From Archangium lipolyticum (GTDB lineage: Bacteria > Myxococcota > Myxococcia > Myxococcales > Myxococcaceae): 64,000 nt of DNA. The translations under genes were made by a program, and so were the position numbers. This document shows, piece after piece, positions 1-11,182 of the stretch (the stretch's first letter is position 1; every line of letters starts with the position of its first letter). The notes beneath the pieces are model-generated. The model did not search any database and was not told the origin of the DNA. It worked only from the letters and a program-made list of their open reading frames with translations. The DNA is taken from NCBI RefSeq assembly GCF_024623785.1, contig NZ_JANKBZ010000019.1, positions 62,001 through 126,000 on the forward strand. The letters run 5' to 3'.

Positions 1-112
1 TGCGCCGGGCCTCCTCGAGGCCGGTGAGGCCGGAGTACTTCGCGACGACCAGGTCAGGAGGTTCGAAGCGCACACGGTTGGTGCCGAACATCCACTCGCG
101 GTGAGCCGTCAT
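1..112 (-). CDS. N-terminal fragment of an unknown protein
   Basis: An ATG at 112 on the minus strand opens a frame that runs off the left edge of the window, giving about 37 residues that begin MTAHREWMFGTNRVRFEPPD. A purine-rich stretch (CCTGGAGG on the coding strand) precedes the ATG. The W-x-F-G-T-x-R-V-x-F-E-P-P-D opening resembles the first strands of small STAS/SpoIIAA-like proteins that are common in myxobacteria, but too little is present to assign a family. It is divergent from the radical SAM gene, so the 108 bp between them probably hold both promoters. Confidence 0.5.
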   Translation of the reverse strand, partial: MTAHREWMFGTNRVRFEPPDLVVAKYSGLTGLEEARR

Positions 113-220
113 GATCGGACCTCCAGGGAGGATGCGACCAATCTAGCGAGGGTTGGTCCGCCCGCGAGGGGTGCGACAATGACTCTGTCGGCTGGTGGAG
201 CGTGTTAATTTCCGACGGAG

Positions 221-1504
221 ATGTCCTCCACGAAGAACAAGGTCGCGCTCGTCCTGAGCTACCAGTACCCGGGCAAGTACGCGCTCACCGTCCTTGCGGG
301 GGCGGTGGAGGCGGACGCGGTGGGGCAGGACGTGGCCCTGCGCTTCCCGAGGGATCGGGAGTCGCTGCTGACGACGGTGCGCCAGTGCCACGATGAGGGG
401 TACCGGGTGGTGGTGGCGTGGTCGTTCTACTCGGCGAGCTTCCCCGCGGCGGCCGAGGAGCTGACGTGGCTGCGCGAGCGGCTGGCGGGCCGCGAGGTGC
501 TGTGCATCGCGGGCGGGGTGCACGCCACGGCGGAGACGGAGCAGACGCTGCGGGCGGGCTTCGACCTGGTGGCGGTGGGGGAGGGCGAGCCGGTGTTGTT
601 GGAATTGCTCGGCCGGCTGGTGCGCGGCGAGGAGCCGAAGCAGACGCGGGGGATGGCCCGGCTGGTGGAGGGGCGGATGGTGCCGCAGGGGCGGAGCGAG
701 GGTGTGATGTTGGACACATACCCACCGTTCGCGGCGAGGAACGCGAAGTTCGGGGCGATCGAGATTACGAGGGGCTGCATCTACGCGTGCCGGTTCTGCC
801 AGACGCCGTTCATGAGCAAGGCGCGCTTCCGGCACCGGAGCGTGGAGAACATCGCGCACTGGACGCGGGTGTTGAGGGCGGCGGGCAAGCGGGACGTGCG
901 CTTCATCACGCCGACGTCCATGTCCTACGGCTCGCCGGACGAGTCGGTGAACCTGGAGGCACTGGAGCGGCTGCTGGCGGCGGTGCGCGAGGCGATGGGA
1001 CGGGAGGGGCGGGTGTTCTACGGGACGTTCCCCTCGGAGGTGAGACCGGAGCACGTGACACCCGAGGCACTGGCGTTGCTCAAGCGCTACGTGGACAACG
1101 ACAACCTCATCATCGGCGGACAATCGGGGAGTGAGCGGATTCTCCAGGCGAGTCACCGGGGGCACGACGTGGAGACGGTGGTGAGGGCGGCGAGCCTGGC
1201 GGTGGAGGAGGGGTTCGTACCGAACGTGGACTTCATCCTGGGGCTGCCGGGAGAGACGCCGGAGGACGTGAGGGCGACGCTGGCGCTGATGAAGCGGCTG
1301 GCGGACCTGGGGGCGAAGGTGCACGGACACACGTTCATGCCATTGCCGGGGACGCCGTACCGGGATGCGGCGCCGGGCTCGGTGGACGACGAGACGCGGA
1401 AGGAACTGGACCGGCTGGCTTCACAGGGGCGGCTCTACGGACACTGGAAGCAACAAGTCAAACTGGCGAACGGAATCGCGGAGAGACGCCAACCGAGACG
1501 TTGA
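221..1504 (+). CDS. B12-binding domain/radical SAM protein
   Basis: This 427-residue protein has a cobalamin-binding-like Rossmann N-terminal half (about residues 5-150) followed by a radical SAM barrel. The iron-sulfur/SAM motif C186-x3-C190-x2-C193 sits in RGCIYACRFCQ. The glycine-rich segment IIGGQSGSERIL and the late GLPGETPED motif are typical of the barrel. The architecture matches the TIGR04013-type family of B12-binding radical SAM proteins, whose substrate is not known. The start at 221 keeps the first beta strand (KVALVLSYQYP) complete. The gene stands alone on its strand and is followed by a palindromic repeat before the next gene. The family call is confident; no reaction can be named. 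Confidence 0.85.
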   Translation: MSSTKNKVALVLSYQYPGKYALTVLAGAVEADAVGQDVALRFPRDRESLLTTVRQCHDEGYRVVVAWSFYSASFPAAAEELTWLRERLAGREVLCIAGGVHATAETEQTLRAGFDLVAVGEGEPVLLELLGRLVRGEEPKQTRGMARLVEGRMVPQGRSEGVMLDTYPPFAARNAKFGAIEITRGCIYACRFCQTPFMSKARFRHRSVENIAHWTRVLRAAGKRDVRFITPTSMSYGSPDESVNLEALERLLAAVREAMGREGRVFYGTFPSEVRPEHVTPEALALLKRYVDNDNLIIGGQSGSERILQASHRGHDVETVVRAASLAVEEGFVPNVDFILGLPGETPEDVRATLALMKRLADLGAKVHGHTFMPLPGTPYRDAAPGSVDDETRKELDRLASQGRLYGHWKQQVKLANGIAERRQPRR

Positions 1505-1512
1505 CCGTGTAG

Positions 1513-1549
1513 GTCCCCTCTCCCTCTGGGAGAGGGCTAGGGTGAGGGT
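1513..1549 (+). repeat. Interspersed palindromic repeat, copy 1
   Basis: Perfect 9-bp arms CCCTCTCCC (1516-1524) and GGGAGAGGG (1528-1536) enclose the loop TCT and are followed by CTAGGGTGAGGG. It is the first of seven copies and lies between two co-oriented genes. It could fold in RNA as a terminator-like hairpin but has no T tract. Confidence 0.85.
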
Positions 1550-1653
1550 ATACGTCCCCGTCCCCGTCCCGGTCTTCCGCGCCACGTCCAGTGCCGCAGA
1601 TTCGCCCGGGGTTCATGGGTCCACGGAACCAGGACGGCTAGTGTGCGGACCCG

Positions 1654-2910
1654 ATGCGCTTCAAGTTCGTCCACGCGGCCGATCTGCACCTGGATACCCC
1701 CTTTCGCGGAATCCCCGCCGATTCGAGTCTGCTGAGCACCTTCCAGCAGGCGACATTCCGGGCCTTCGCGCGCGTGGTGGACCTGTGCCTGCGCGAGCGC
1801 GTGACCTTCCTGGTGCTGGCGGGAGACCTCTTCGACGCGAAGGACCGCTCGGTGCGGGCGAGGCTGGCGCTGCGGCGCGAGCTGGACCGGCTGCACGTGG
1901 CGGGCATCCAGACGTTCATCGTCCACGGGAACCATGATCCGCTGAGCGGGGACACGGGGGCGTTGGGGCTGCCGGGCTCGGTGAAGGTGTTCGGCGCCGA
2001 TTGGGAAGAGGCGGAGGTGCGCCGGGAGGGAAGACTGCTCTGCCGGGTGCAGGGCATCTCCTACCCGGAGGTAGAGGTGCGCGAGAACCTCTCAGCGCGC
2101 TTCCGGCGGACGGCACCGGACTTCACGGTGGGCCTGCTGCACGCGAACCTGGGCGGAGTGGAGGGCCATGCGGACTACGCGCCCTGCACGGTGGAGGACC
2201 TGGGGGCGCGCGGGCTGGACTACTGGGCGCTGGGCCACGTGCACACGCGGGCCGAATACCCGCTCGCGAGTGGCGCGGTGGCGGTGTACCCGGGCAACCC
2301 GCAGGGGCGGCACGTGAACGAGCCGGGCGAGCGCGGGTGCGTGCTGGTGGAGGTGGAGGAGGGCCGGACGCGGCGGCGCTTCGTCCCGGTGGACCGGGTG
2401 CGCTGGCACCGGCTGGAGGTGCCGCTCGTGGGTCTCGGGTCGCTGGATGGGCTCGTGGCGGCGGTGACGGAGCAGGTGGACGCGAGCTGCGCGCAGGAAC
2501 TGGACGGGCATGCGGTGCGCCTCACGCTGACGGAGCGGGGCCCACTGCACCGGGAGCTGTCCCGGCCGGAGGCGCTCCAGCAGTTGGAGACGGATCTGCG
2601 CGAGCAGCTCTCTCGACGTCACCCGCCGGTGCTGCTGGAGTCCGTGCGTGACGCGAGCCGGCCCGAGCTGGACCTCCAGACGGTGCGGCTGGCGGGAGGC
2701 TTCACCGGGACGCTGCTGGCCGAGGCCGACGCCCTGGCCGCGGACCCGGAGGCACTGGAGACGGTGTGGACGGAGGACGCGGAGCTGCGCTCGCTGCGCC
2801 AGCGCTTGCTGCGGTTGGGCGTGGACGCGCTGGAGAAACCCCGGCCGGAGTGGGTGGAGCAGGCGGGGCTGCGGGTGGTGGAGCAGCTGCACGAGGAGGA
2901 CGAGACGTGA
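1654..2910 (+). CDS. yhaO-like: SbcD/Mre11-like DNA repair exonuclease (YhaO type)
   Basis: A 418-residue calcineurin-like metallophosphoesterase. The two-metal motifs are all visible: AADLHLD near the N-terminus, LAGDLFD, HGNHDP and LGHVHT. YhaO/SbcD proteins supply the nuclease half of an Mre11-Rad50-like complex that trims DNA ends in the cytoplasm. The C-terminal 150 residues are acidic and leucine-rich, consistent with a partner-binding region. The start MRFKFVHAADLH places the first motif at the usual distance from the N-terminus. The stop overlaps the start of the next gene (GTGA), so the two subunits are probably translationally coupled. Confidence 0.9.
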   Translation: MRFKFVHAADLHLDTPFRGIPADSSLLSTFQQATFRAFARVVDLCLRERVTFLVLAGDLFDAKDRSVRARLALRRELDRLHVAGIQTFIVHGNHDPLSGDTGALGLPGSVKVFGADWEEAEVRREGRLLCRVQGISYPEVEVRENLSARFRRTAPDFTVGLLHANLGGVEGHADYAPCTVEDLGARGLDYWALGHVHTRAEYPLASGAVAVYPGNPQGRHVNEPGERGCVLVEVEEGRTRRRFVPVDRVRWHRLEVPLVGLGSLDGLVAAVTEQVDASCAQELDGHAVRLTLTERGPLHRELSRPEALQQLETDLREQLSRRHPPVLLESVRDASRPELDLQTVRLAGGFTGTLLAEADALAADPEALETVWTEDAELRSLRQRLLRLGVDALEKPRPEWVEQAGLRVVEQLHEEDET

Positions 2911-5900
2911 GCGGGGGATTGCGGATCGACCTGGTGCGCGTGCACGGCTTCGGCCATTTCTCCGACTACGCGCTGGAGCTGAAGCCGGGCCTCAACCTGC
3001 TGTACGGGCCGAACGAGGCGGGCAAGAGCACGCTGCTCGCGTTCATCCGGGGCGTGTTGTTCGGCTTCGAGAAGCGAGGCCCCCGGTACGAGCCCGAGGC
3101 GGGGACCTTCGGGGGCGAGCTGTGCGTGAGCACGGGGGTTGGCCCGATGGTGGTGCGCCGTGTGGTGGATCGCCGGGGGAGGGCGGTGGCGACGGTGCAC
3201 GCCCCGGAGGGACACGAGCTGCTCGCCTCGCGGCTGGACGAGGCGCTGGCGCATGTCTCCCGGGAGCTGTTCTGCGAGGTGTTCGCCTTCAGCCTGGAGG
3301 AGCTGTCCACCTTCGAGAAGCTGGCCGAGGAGGACGGTGTCTCCCGGGCGCTCTTCGCCGCGGGGCTACGGGGAGCGCGCCGGCTGCCGGAGGTGGAGAA
3401 GCAGTTGGAGAAGCGGGCCGGCGAGCTGTTCAAGCCGAGCGGGCGCAACCCCGAGCTCAACCAGGTGCTGAAGGAGCTGGAGGAGGTGAAGGCGAAGCTG
3501 CACGCATTGGAGGACCGTCCGGCGAGGTACTTCGAGGAGCGCGAGCGGCTGGCGTCCCTGTCGCGGCAGCAGGAGGAGGCGAAGGCGCAGGGAGAGGACA
3601 TCTCGCGCGAGTTGGGGCGGCTGACGCGGCTGGAGGCGTCGCTGGGGGACCTGGGTGAGCTGGTGCGGCTGCGGGCGGAGCTGGCCGCGCTGCCGGACCT
3701 GACGGCCTTCCCGGTGGGAGGCGAGGCGCGGCTGGAGGAACTGCTCCAGCGGTTGAAGGAGACGCGGGCCCAGGAGGCGCGCGTCGGGGAACTGCTGTCC
3801 TCGTCCGAGGACGAGCTGGCGAGGCTGTCCGGGGCGTCGGCCGTGCGCGAGCGGCAGGAGACCTTGCGCTCGGCGCTGGCGGCCTTCACGGCGAGGGCCG
3901 AGCTGCTGAGGGCGTTGCCGGGCCGTCGCGCGGCGCTGGAGGCGAGACACCGGGAGGTGGAGCAGGCGCTCGGGGGATTGGGGCTGGAGGTGGACGCCGC
4001 GGGCCTGCTGGGGTTGGAGCTGGGCCCGGTGGCGCGAGGCACCCTGGAAGCCCTGGCGGATCGCCTCACGAGGGCGGAGACGGAGCGGAGGGACGCGGAG
4101 GGGGCACTCGGGCGGGCGCGGGTGGCGCTGGAGCGGCTCGACGCGGCCCTGGCGCGGCTGGAGGCGGAGCGGGCGCGGCTGCCGTCCGTGGGGGCCGTGG
4201 AGGTGCGTCGTCGGCAGGCGGCACTGGGGCGCCTGCGGCCGCTGCGCGTGGAGCGGGAGCAGGGGGCGTCCCAGCGTGCCGAGCAGCGGCAGCGCCTGGA
4301 ATCCCTGCGCTCCCAGGTGGAGCCTCCGTTGGGGCCGGCGCCCGCGGCATGGCCGGTGCTGGCGGGCGTGGGAGGCGCGGGAGTGTTGGCCCTGCTGCTC
4401 GGGCTGTACGCGGGAGCGGGGGCGGGAGTGCTCGCGCTGGTGGGGGCGCTGCTGCTGGTGGGCCTGCTCGTCCTCAATCACCGGCGCGCGGTGGCGGCCC
4501 ACGAGCACCTCCAGGAGGCCCAGGCGGTGCGCCAGCAGGCGCACGCGCGGGAGGTGGCGCGGGTGCAGTCCTCGCTGGACATGCTGTCGGGGCGGGTGGC
4601 CGGGGTGGAGCGCGAGCTGGCGATGGCCGCCGCCGAGGCGGGTGTGCCTGCCGATGCGCCGATGGCGGAGCTCGCCGCGCGTGAGGCGGCGATGGCCGAG
4701 CTGCTGAGGCAGGCGGAGCGGCAGGAGCAGCTGGGCCGGGATGAAGAGGCCCGCGTGGCGGAGCGGGACGTGGCGGCACGCGAGGCTCACACGGCGCGGG
4801 AATTGGCGCATGGGGCCGAGGCACGGATTGAGGAGCTCCAGGCGGAGCTGTCCGCGTTGCTGGCCGCGCGGCGCTTTCCCTCGGACCTGTCGCCGCAGCG
4901 GGCCCTGGCGCTGTGGCGTGACGCGGCCGAGCAGCGGCAGCGCCTCGCGGACCTGAAGGCGGACGAGCGGGCCCTGGCGGCGGACGAGGCCACTTGCGCG
5001 ACCGTCGTCTCGCGGTTGCACGAGGAGGCCAGAGCGGCGGGGTTGCCGGGGGGACCGGTGGAGGCGGTGGCCGCGCGGGTGGCCACGGAGCTGGAGGAGC
5101 TCAAGACGCGGGATGCGGAGGCGCGGGCGCTCCGGGGGAGCAGGGACGGGTTGCTGGCGGACAGGGCGCGGCTCGCACGGCTCCGGGAGTCCGAGGAGCA
5201 GGCGTTGACGGCGCTGCTGGCCCAGGGCGGAGGAGAGACGGAGGAGTCCTTCCGCCAGCGGGCGCGGCAGGCGGAGCGCTTCGAGGGGCTCACCCGGCGC
5301 GTGCGCGAGCTCTCCCAGCGCATCGAAGCGGCCACGGGTCTGGAGGAGGCCGCCGCGAGGGAGACCCTTCAGACATTGGGAGGGGAGGAGCGGCTGAAGG
5401 AGAAGCTGGGGCAACTGCGGATGCAGGAGCCCGCGAACGCCACGTTGCTGAAGGAACTGCATACCCGGTACGGCGAGGTCCGGAGCCTGCTGGGACAATG
5501 GGAGAACGACGAGCAGATAGCCGGGTTGCGAATCCACGAGGAGCGGCTGAGGGCGAGGGCGGCGGAGCTCGCCACGCGCTATGCATCGGACCGGCTGTCG
5601 CTGACGTTGCTGGCGAGGGCGCGCCGGCGCTTCGAGGAGGAGCAACAACCCCGGGTCATCCAGCTGGCCTCGGAGCACTTCGCGGTGCTGACGGGAGAGC
5701 GGTACCGGCGGGTGTTCATCCCGGCGGGGGGAAGGCGCGAGCTGAGGGTGAGCGATGGGCGGAAGGACTGGAGCGCGGAGCAGCTCTCGCGAGGGACGAG
5801 GGAGCAGCTCTACCTGGCGTTCCGGCTGGCGGTCATCCAGGACTTTGGGGAGACGCGGGGAGCGCTGCCGCTGGTGGTGGACGATATCCTGGTGAACTTC

Positions 5901-6125
5901 GACCTGGAGAGGACGAGGAGCACGCTGTCCCTGCTATCGAGCCTCTGCGAGCGCCACCAGGTCATCGCCTTCACGTGCCACCCGTGGATCCGCGAGCTCT
6001 TCGAGGAACAGGGTTCACGAGTCGTGGAACTGAAGTCCAGGAGCACAGAGGCCGCGAGCCCGCGAGGAGGATCCTCGAAGGTCGCGGCCCAAGTCCCCTC
6101 TCCCTCTGGGAGAGGGCTAGGGTGA
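2907..6125 (+). CDS. yhaN-like: SbcC/Rad50-like AAA ATPase (YhaN type)
   Basis: A 1072-residue ABC/SMC-type ATPase that partners the preceding nuclease. Walker A is GPNEAGKST about 30 residues in. Long coiled coils (very rich in E, R, A and L) follow and are broken near the middle by two hydrophobic stretches, a feature of YhaN proteins. The C-terminal lobe has the signature-like SAEQLSRGTREQLYLAFRLA and Walker B LPLVVDDIL. The GTG start at 2907 overlaps the upstream stop; an earlier in-frame ATG at 2766 would lie deep in yhaO and adds only low-complexity sequence. The last codons (VPSPSGRGLG and stop) are read from a palindromic repeat, so the original C-terminus may have been replaced. Confidence 0.9.
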   Translation: MSGGLRIDLVRVHGFGHFSDYALELKPGLNLLYGPNEAGKSTLLAFIRGVLFGFEKRGPRYEPEAGTFGGELCVSTGVGPMVVRRVVDRRGRAVATVHAPEGHELLASRLDEALAHVSRELFCEVFAFSLEELSTFEKLAEEDGVSRALFAAGLRGARRLPEVEKQLEKRAGELFKPSGRNPELNQVLKELEEVKAKLHALEDRPARYFEERERLASLSRQQEEAKAQGEDISRELGRLTRLEASLGDLGELVRLRAELAALPDLTAFPVGGEARLEELLQRLKETRAQEARVGELLSSSEDELARLSGASAVRERQETLRSALAAFTARAELLRALPGRRAALEARHREVEQALGGLGLEVDAAGLLGLELGPVARGTLEALADRLTRAETERRDAEGALGRARVALERLDAALARLEAERARLPSVGAVEVRRRQAALGRLRPLRVEREQGASQRAEQRQRLESLRSQVEPPLGPAPAAWPVLAGVGGAGVLALLLGLYAGAGAGVLALVGALLLVGLLVLNHRRAVAAHEHLQEAQAVRQQAHAREVARVQSSLDMLSGRVAGVERELAMAAAEAGVPADAPMAELAAREAAMAELLRQAERQEQLGRDEEARVAERDVAAREAHTARELAHGAEARIEELQAELSALLAARRFPSDLSPQRALALWRDAAEQRQRLADLKADERALAADEATCATVVSRLHEEARAAGLPGGPVEAVAARVATELEELKTRDAEARALRGSRDGLLADRARLARLRESEEQALTALLAQGGGETEESFRQRARQAERFEGLTRRVRELSQRIEAATGLEEAAARETLQTLGGEERLKEKLGQLRMQEPANATLLKELHTRYGEVRSLLGQWENDEQIAGLRIHEERLRARAAELATRYASDRLSLTLLARARRRFEEEQQPRVIQLASEHFAVLTGERYRRVFIPAGGRRELRVSDGRKDWSAEQLSRGTREQLYLAFRLAVIQDFGETRGALPLVVDDILVNFDLERTRSTLSLLSSLCERHQVIAFTCHPWIRELFEEQGSRVVELKSRSTEAASPRGGSSKVAAQVPSPSGRGLG

Positions 6126-6128
6126 GGG
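6093..6128 (+). repeat. Interspersed palindromic repeat, copy 2 (overlaps a gene end)
   Basis: Same element as at 1513: arms 6096-6104 and 6108-6116, loop TCT, then CTAGGGTGAGGG. The TGA inside the flank (6123-6125) is the stop codon of the YhaN-like gene, so this copy is partly coding. Confidence 0.85.
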
Positions 6129-6164
6129 TCTTCACTCACCCGGGTTGAACCCCTTCACCGAGCC

Positions 6165-7451
<1,287 letters not shown>

Positions 7452-7510
7452 GTTGGCTCCTCGCGAAAAGGTACGTGTGAAAAGACGGAACTGCGGAAAG
7501 GGACAGCCAC

Positions 7511-9160
<1,650 letters not shown>

Positions 9161-9183
9161 GCAAAGCTCCTTGACGGGGTGCG

Positions 9184-9303
9184 TTGTAAAAGGCCCCAAC
9201 GGGGACCAATGTGTATCTGGTCCGAGGAAGTGTGAACCCCCCGCGCTCAAAAGTCGACAGCTTTGTAAGGATGTCAACACGGTCGGGATTAAATTTGTAA
9301 ATT
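9184..9303 (-). promoter_or_regulatory. Candidate promoter/operator region of aceBA
   Basis: The 250 bp between aceB and the divergent PspC-domain gene hold the least GC-rich DNA of the neighbourhood. Three TTGTAA-type motifs occur, at 9184-9191, 9262-9268 and 9292-9303; the last is the near-palindrome AATTTGTAAATT. On the aceB strand a TTGACA box lies at 9277-9272, but the hexamer 17 bases downstream (ACTTTT) is a poor -10. The motifs differ by one base from TTTGCAAA, the core bound by RamB/ScfR-type regulators of acetate metabolism genes. The operator role is inference. Confidence 0.35.
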
Positions 9304-9413
9304 GACCGGACTGAAAATGAGTGGGGGAGGTGGGGTGCAATGGGGGGAGACGTGGCGCGTAGGGAGGAGAGAGGCCGGTGGTGGTGGATGAGCCTCGCTA
9401 GAGGAGTGGAGCC

Positions 9414-9779
9414 ATGGACGAGACGAAGCGGTGCGAGGCGTGCCGGATGGACATCCGGGTGGAGGCGACGAGGTGCCCGCACTGCCGCGAGCGGCAGCCG
9501 GGTGCGGAGCGGATGCACCGAGGAGGAGAGGGGAGGGTGCTGGGAGGGGTGTGCACGGCGCTGGCGAGGCAGCTGAGCGTGGACGTGGGGCTGGTGAGGG
9601 TGGCGTTCGTGGTGGCGCTGGCGCTGTCTGGGGGAACGGTGCTGATGGTCTACCTGCTGCTGTGGGGGCTGACGCCGCCCTCGGCGATGGGGAGGGCGCC
9701 GGTGCAGAGGGGAGCGGATTGGCTGAGGAGGGTGACGAGCGGGGAGGTGGAGGAGCCGAGGGTGGAGCGGAGGGTCTGA
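9414..9779 (+). CDS. Zinc-ribbon plus PspC-domain membrane protein
   Basis: A 121-residue protein. Residues 6-23 form a four-cysteine zinc ribbon (CEAC and CPHC). Residues about 37-85 form a PspC domain: the RVLGGVCTALA amphipathic opening followed by a hydrophobic helix (VAFVVALAL...VYLLLWGL). PspC domains sense or signal membrane stress in the inner membrane. The remaining 35 residues are charged and probably cytoplasmic. The gene is divergent from aceB and has no partner such as PspA nearby. The domain assignment is good; the role in this organism is unknown. Confidence 0.8.
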   Translation: MDETKRCEACRMDIRVEATRCPHCRERQPGAERMHRGGEGRVLGGVCTALARQLSVDVGLVRVAFVVALALSGGTVLMVYLLLWGLTPPSAMGRAPVQRGADWLRRVTSGEVEEPRVERRV

Positions 9780-9845
9780 GGAGTGCGGGCCCTGGTAATT
9801 TTGTAAAACGCCCACCCTCTCCCACCGGGAAGAGACCCGTGTATG

Positions 9846-9881
9846 CCCCCTCTCCCCCTGGGAGAGGGCTGGGGTGAGGGT
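9846..9881 (+). repeat. Interspersed palindromic repeat, copy 3, with a degenerate half copy upstream
   Basis: Arms CCCTCTCCC (9848-9856) and GGGAGAGGG (9860-9868) with loop CCT, followed by CTGGGGTGAGGG. About 30 bp upstream, at 9815-9834, the same left arm is followed by ACCGGGAAGAG, apparently a decayed relative. Both are intergenic, after the PspC gene. Confidence 0.8.
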
Positions 9882-10018
9882 CAGCGAACCCGTCGCCGCC
9901 CACCGTGGAGCGACAGGATGTCAGAGGTCAGAAGCATCCTGGGCGCATGAGCGGAAAGCCGGTAAGGGCGAGGGGGCGTCGGCTTGCGGTGGCCGAGGGA
10001 GAACCGCATCCTGTGGTC

Positions 10019-10585
10019 ATGAGCGACGAGCCGCCGCGGCGCGAAGCGACATACGCGGACCTGGAGGAGCTCCCACCCAACTGCGTGGGTGAGATCATCG
10101 AGGGCGAGCTGCACGTGAGCCCCCGTCCCATGCCGAGGCATGCCCGGGCGACCTTCCGGCTCGGAAGGGAGCTGGACCCGTTCGACCGGGATGCGGGGGA
10201 AGAGGGCCCTGGGGGCTGGGTGCTCCTCTATGAGCCCGAATTGCACCTGGGGCGTGCGGTGCTGGTGCCGGACCTGGCGGGGTGGCGCCGGGAGCGGATG
10301 CCGGAGCTGCCGGAGGAGGCCGCCATCACGCTCGCGCCGGACTGGGTCTGTGAGGTGCTCTCACCCTCCACGGCGGTGCTGGATCGCGGCCAGAAGCAGA
10401 GGTCGTACGCGCGAGAAGGTGTTCAACACCTGTGGCTGGTGGATCCAGCGGAGCGGTCGCTGGAGGTCTACCGGTTGGAGAGCGGTCACTGGCGGCCGCT
10501 GACCACGCAGAGGGGCGAGGTGACGGTGCACGCCGAGCCTTTCGAGGCGCGAGCCCTGGAGCTGGGGCGCCTTTGGAAGCGCTGA
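10019..10585 (+). CDS. Uma2-family (DUF820) putative endonuclease
   Basis: A 188-residue restriction-endonuclease-like protein. The family landmarks are present in order: GEIIEGELHVSPRP, LVPDLAGWR, DWVCEVLSPST and the Lys-containing segment before REGVQHLWLVDP; the D...E...K set would form a PD-(D/E)xK site. The family is very abundant in myxobacteria and cyanobacteria and its biological role is unclear. The ATG at 10019 gives the usual family length; 38 upstream in-frame codons look non-coding. It ends one base before the convergent MOSC gene. A second member lies at 19452-20006. Confidence 0.85.
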   Translation: MSDEPPRREATYADLEELPPNCVGEIIEGELHVSPRPMPRHARATFRLGRELDPFDRDAGEEGPGGWVLLYEPELHLGRAVLVPDLAGWRRERMPELPEEAAITLAPDWVCEVLSPSTAVLDRGQKQRSYAREGVQHLWLVDPAERSLEVYRLESGHWRPLTTQRGEVTVHAEPFEARALELGRLWKR

Positions 10586-10586
10586 C

Positions 10587-11123
10587 TCAGGGCAGCCTGG
10601 GGCGGATGGGGCGAGGCGCATCCGGGTTGACGTCGAGCAGGCGCACACCGTCCCCCTCGCGCACCGTGCCTCCGTGGAGCACCCTGGCGAGCTGACCGCG
10701 CTGGCCCCAGGACTCCTTCAGGAGGCCGGGGCGTATGCGCTCGAGCTTCGAGCAGGGCACACAGGGCTCGGTCAGCTCGACGACCACCTCGGAGCCCAGG
10801 GCCAGGCGCTGGCCGGGTGGCAGGGACTCCAGGGGGAGGCCGGAGATGACCACGTTCTCCTTCAGCTCTCCCGCGCCGAGCCGCAGCGAGGCATGGGAGG
10901 CCTCGTCGAGCAGCAGGAGCTGCCGCTTGCCGTGGGGCTTCTTCTTCCCGTGACGGTCGCCGACGAAGCCGCGGCCCTCGAGGGCCTGGGCCTCGGGGAC
11001 GCGCTTCATGGGGGTTCCCCGCTCCTGGGCGAGCAGCAGTGCGCGGATGGTGCCGTTGGGAGTGTCCACTTCCGGAATCCTGTCCGGGGGCTGGTGCCAC
11101 CGCAAGACGGATGCGAGGGCCAA
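10587..11123 (-). CDS. MOSC domain protein
   Basis: A 178-residue single-domain MOSC protein. MOSC domains are beta-rich sulfur or amidoxime carriers found in molybdenum cofactor sulfurases and YiiM-like enzymes. The conserved segment [13 protein letters not shown] holds the expected cysteine, and [20 protein letters not shown] fits the family opening. There is no N-terminal MOSC_N domain and no fused oxidoreductase. It converges on the Uma2 gene with a one-base gap. The substrate is unknown. Upstream it is divergent from fumC. Confidence 0.8.
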   Translation of the reverse strand: MALASVLRWHQPPDRIPEVDTPNGTIRALLLAQERGTPMKRVPEAQALEGRGFVGDRHGKKKPHGKRQLLLLDEASHASLRLGAGELKENVVISGLPLESLPPGQRLALGSEVVVELTEPCVPCSKLERIRPGLLKESWGQRGQLARVLHGGTVREGDGVRLLDVNPDAPRPIRPRLP

Positions 11124-11182
11124 CAGGGGCGCGGCGGAGGGGCGCGTGTTATCGCACCGCCCCCAGCCGAGGAGGCAAGCAC

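Noticed and set aside
2766-2906. An ATG-initiated longer start for the YhaN-like gene
   Set aside because: It would overlap yhaO by 140 bases and add 47 low-complexity residues; the GTGA overlap at 2907 is the usual coupling.
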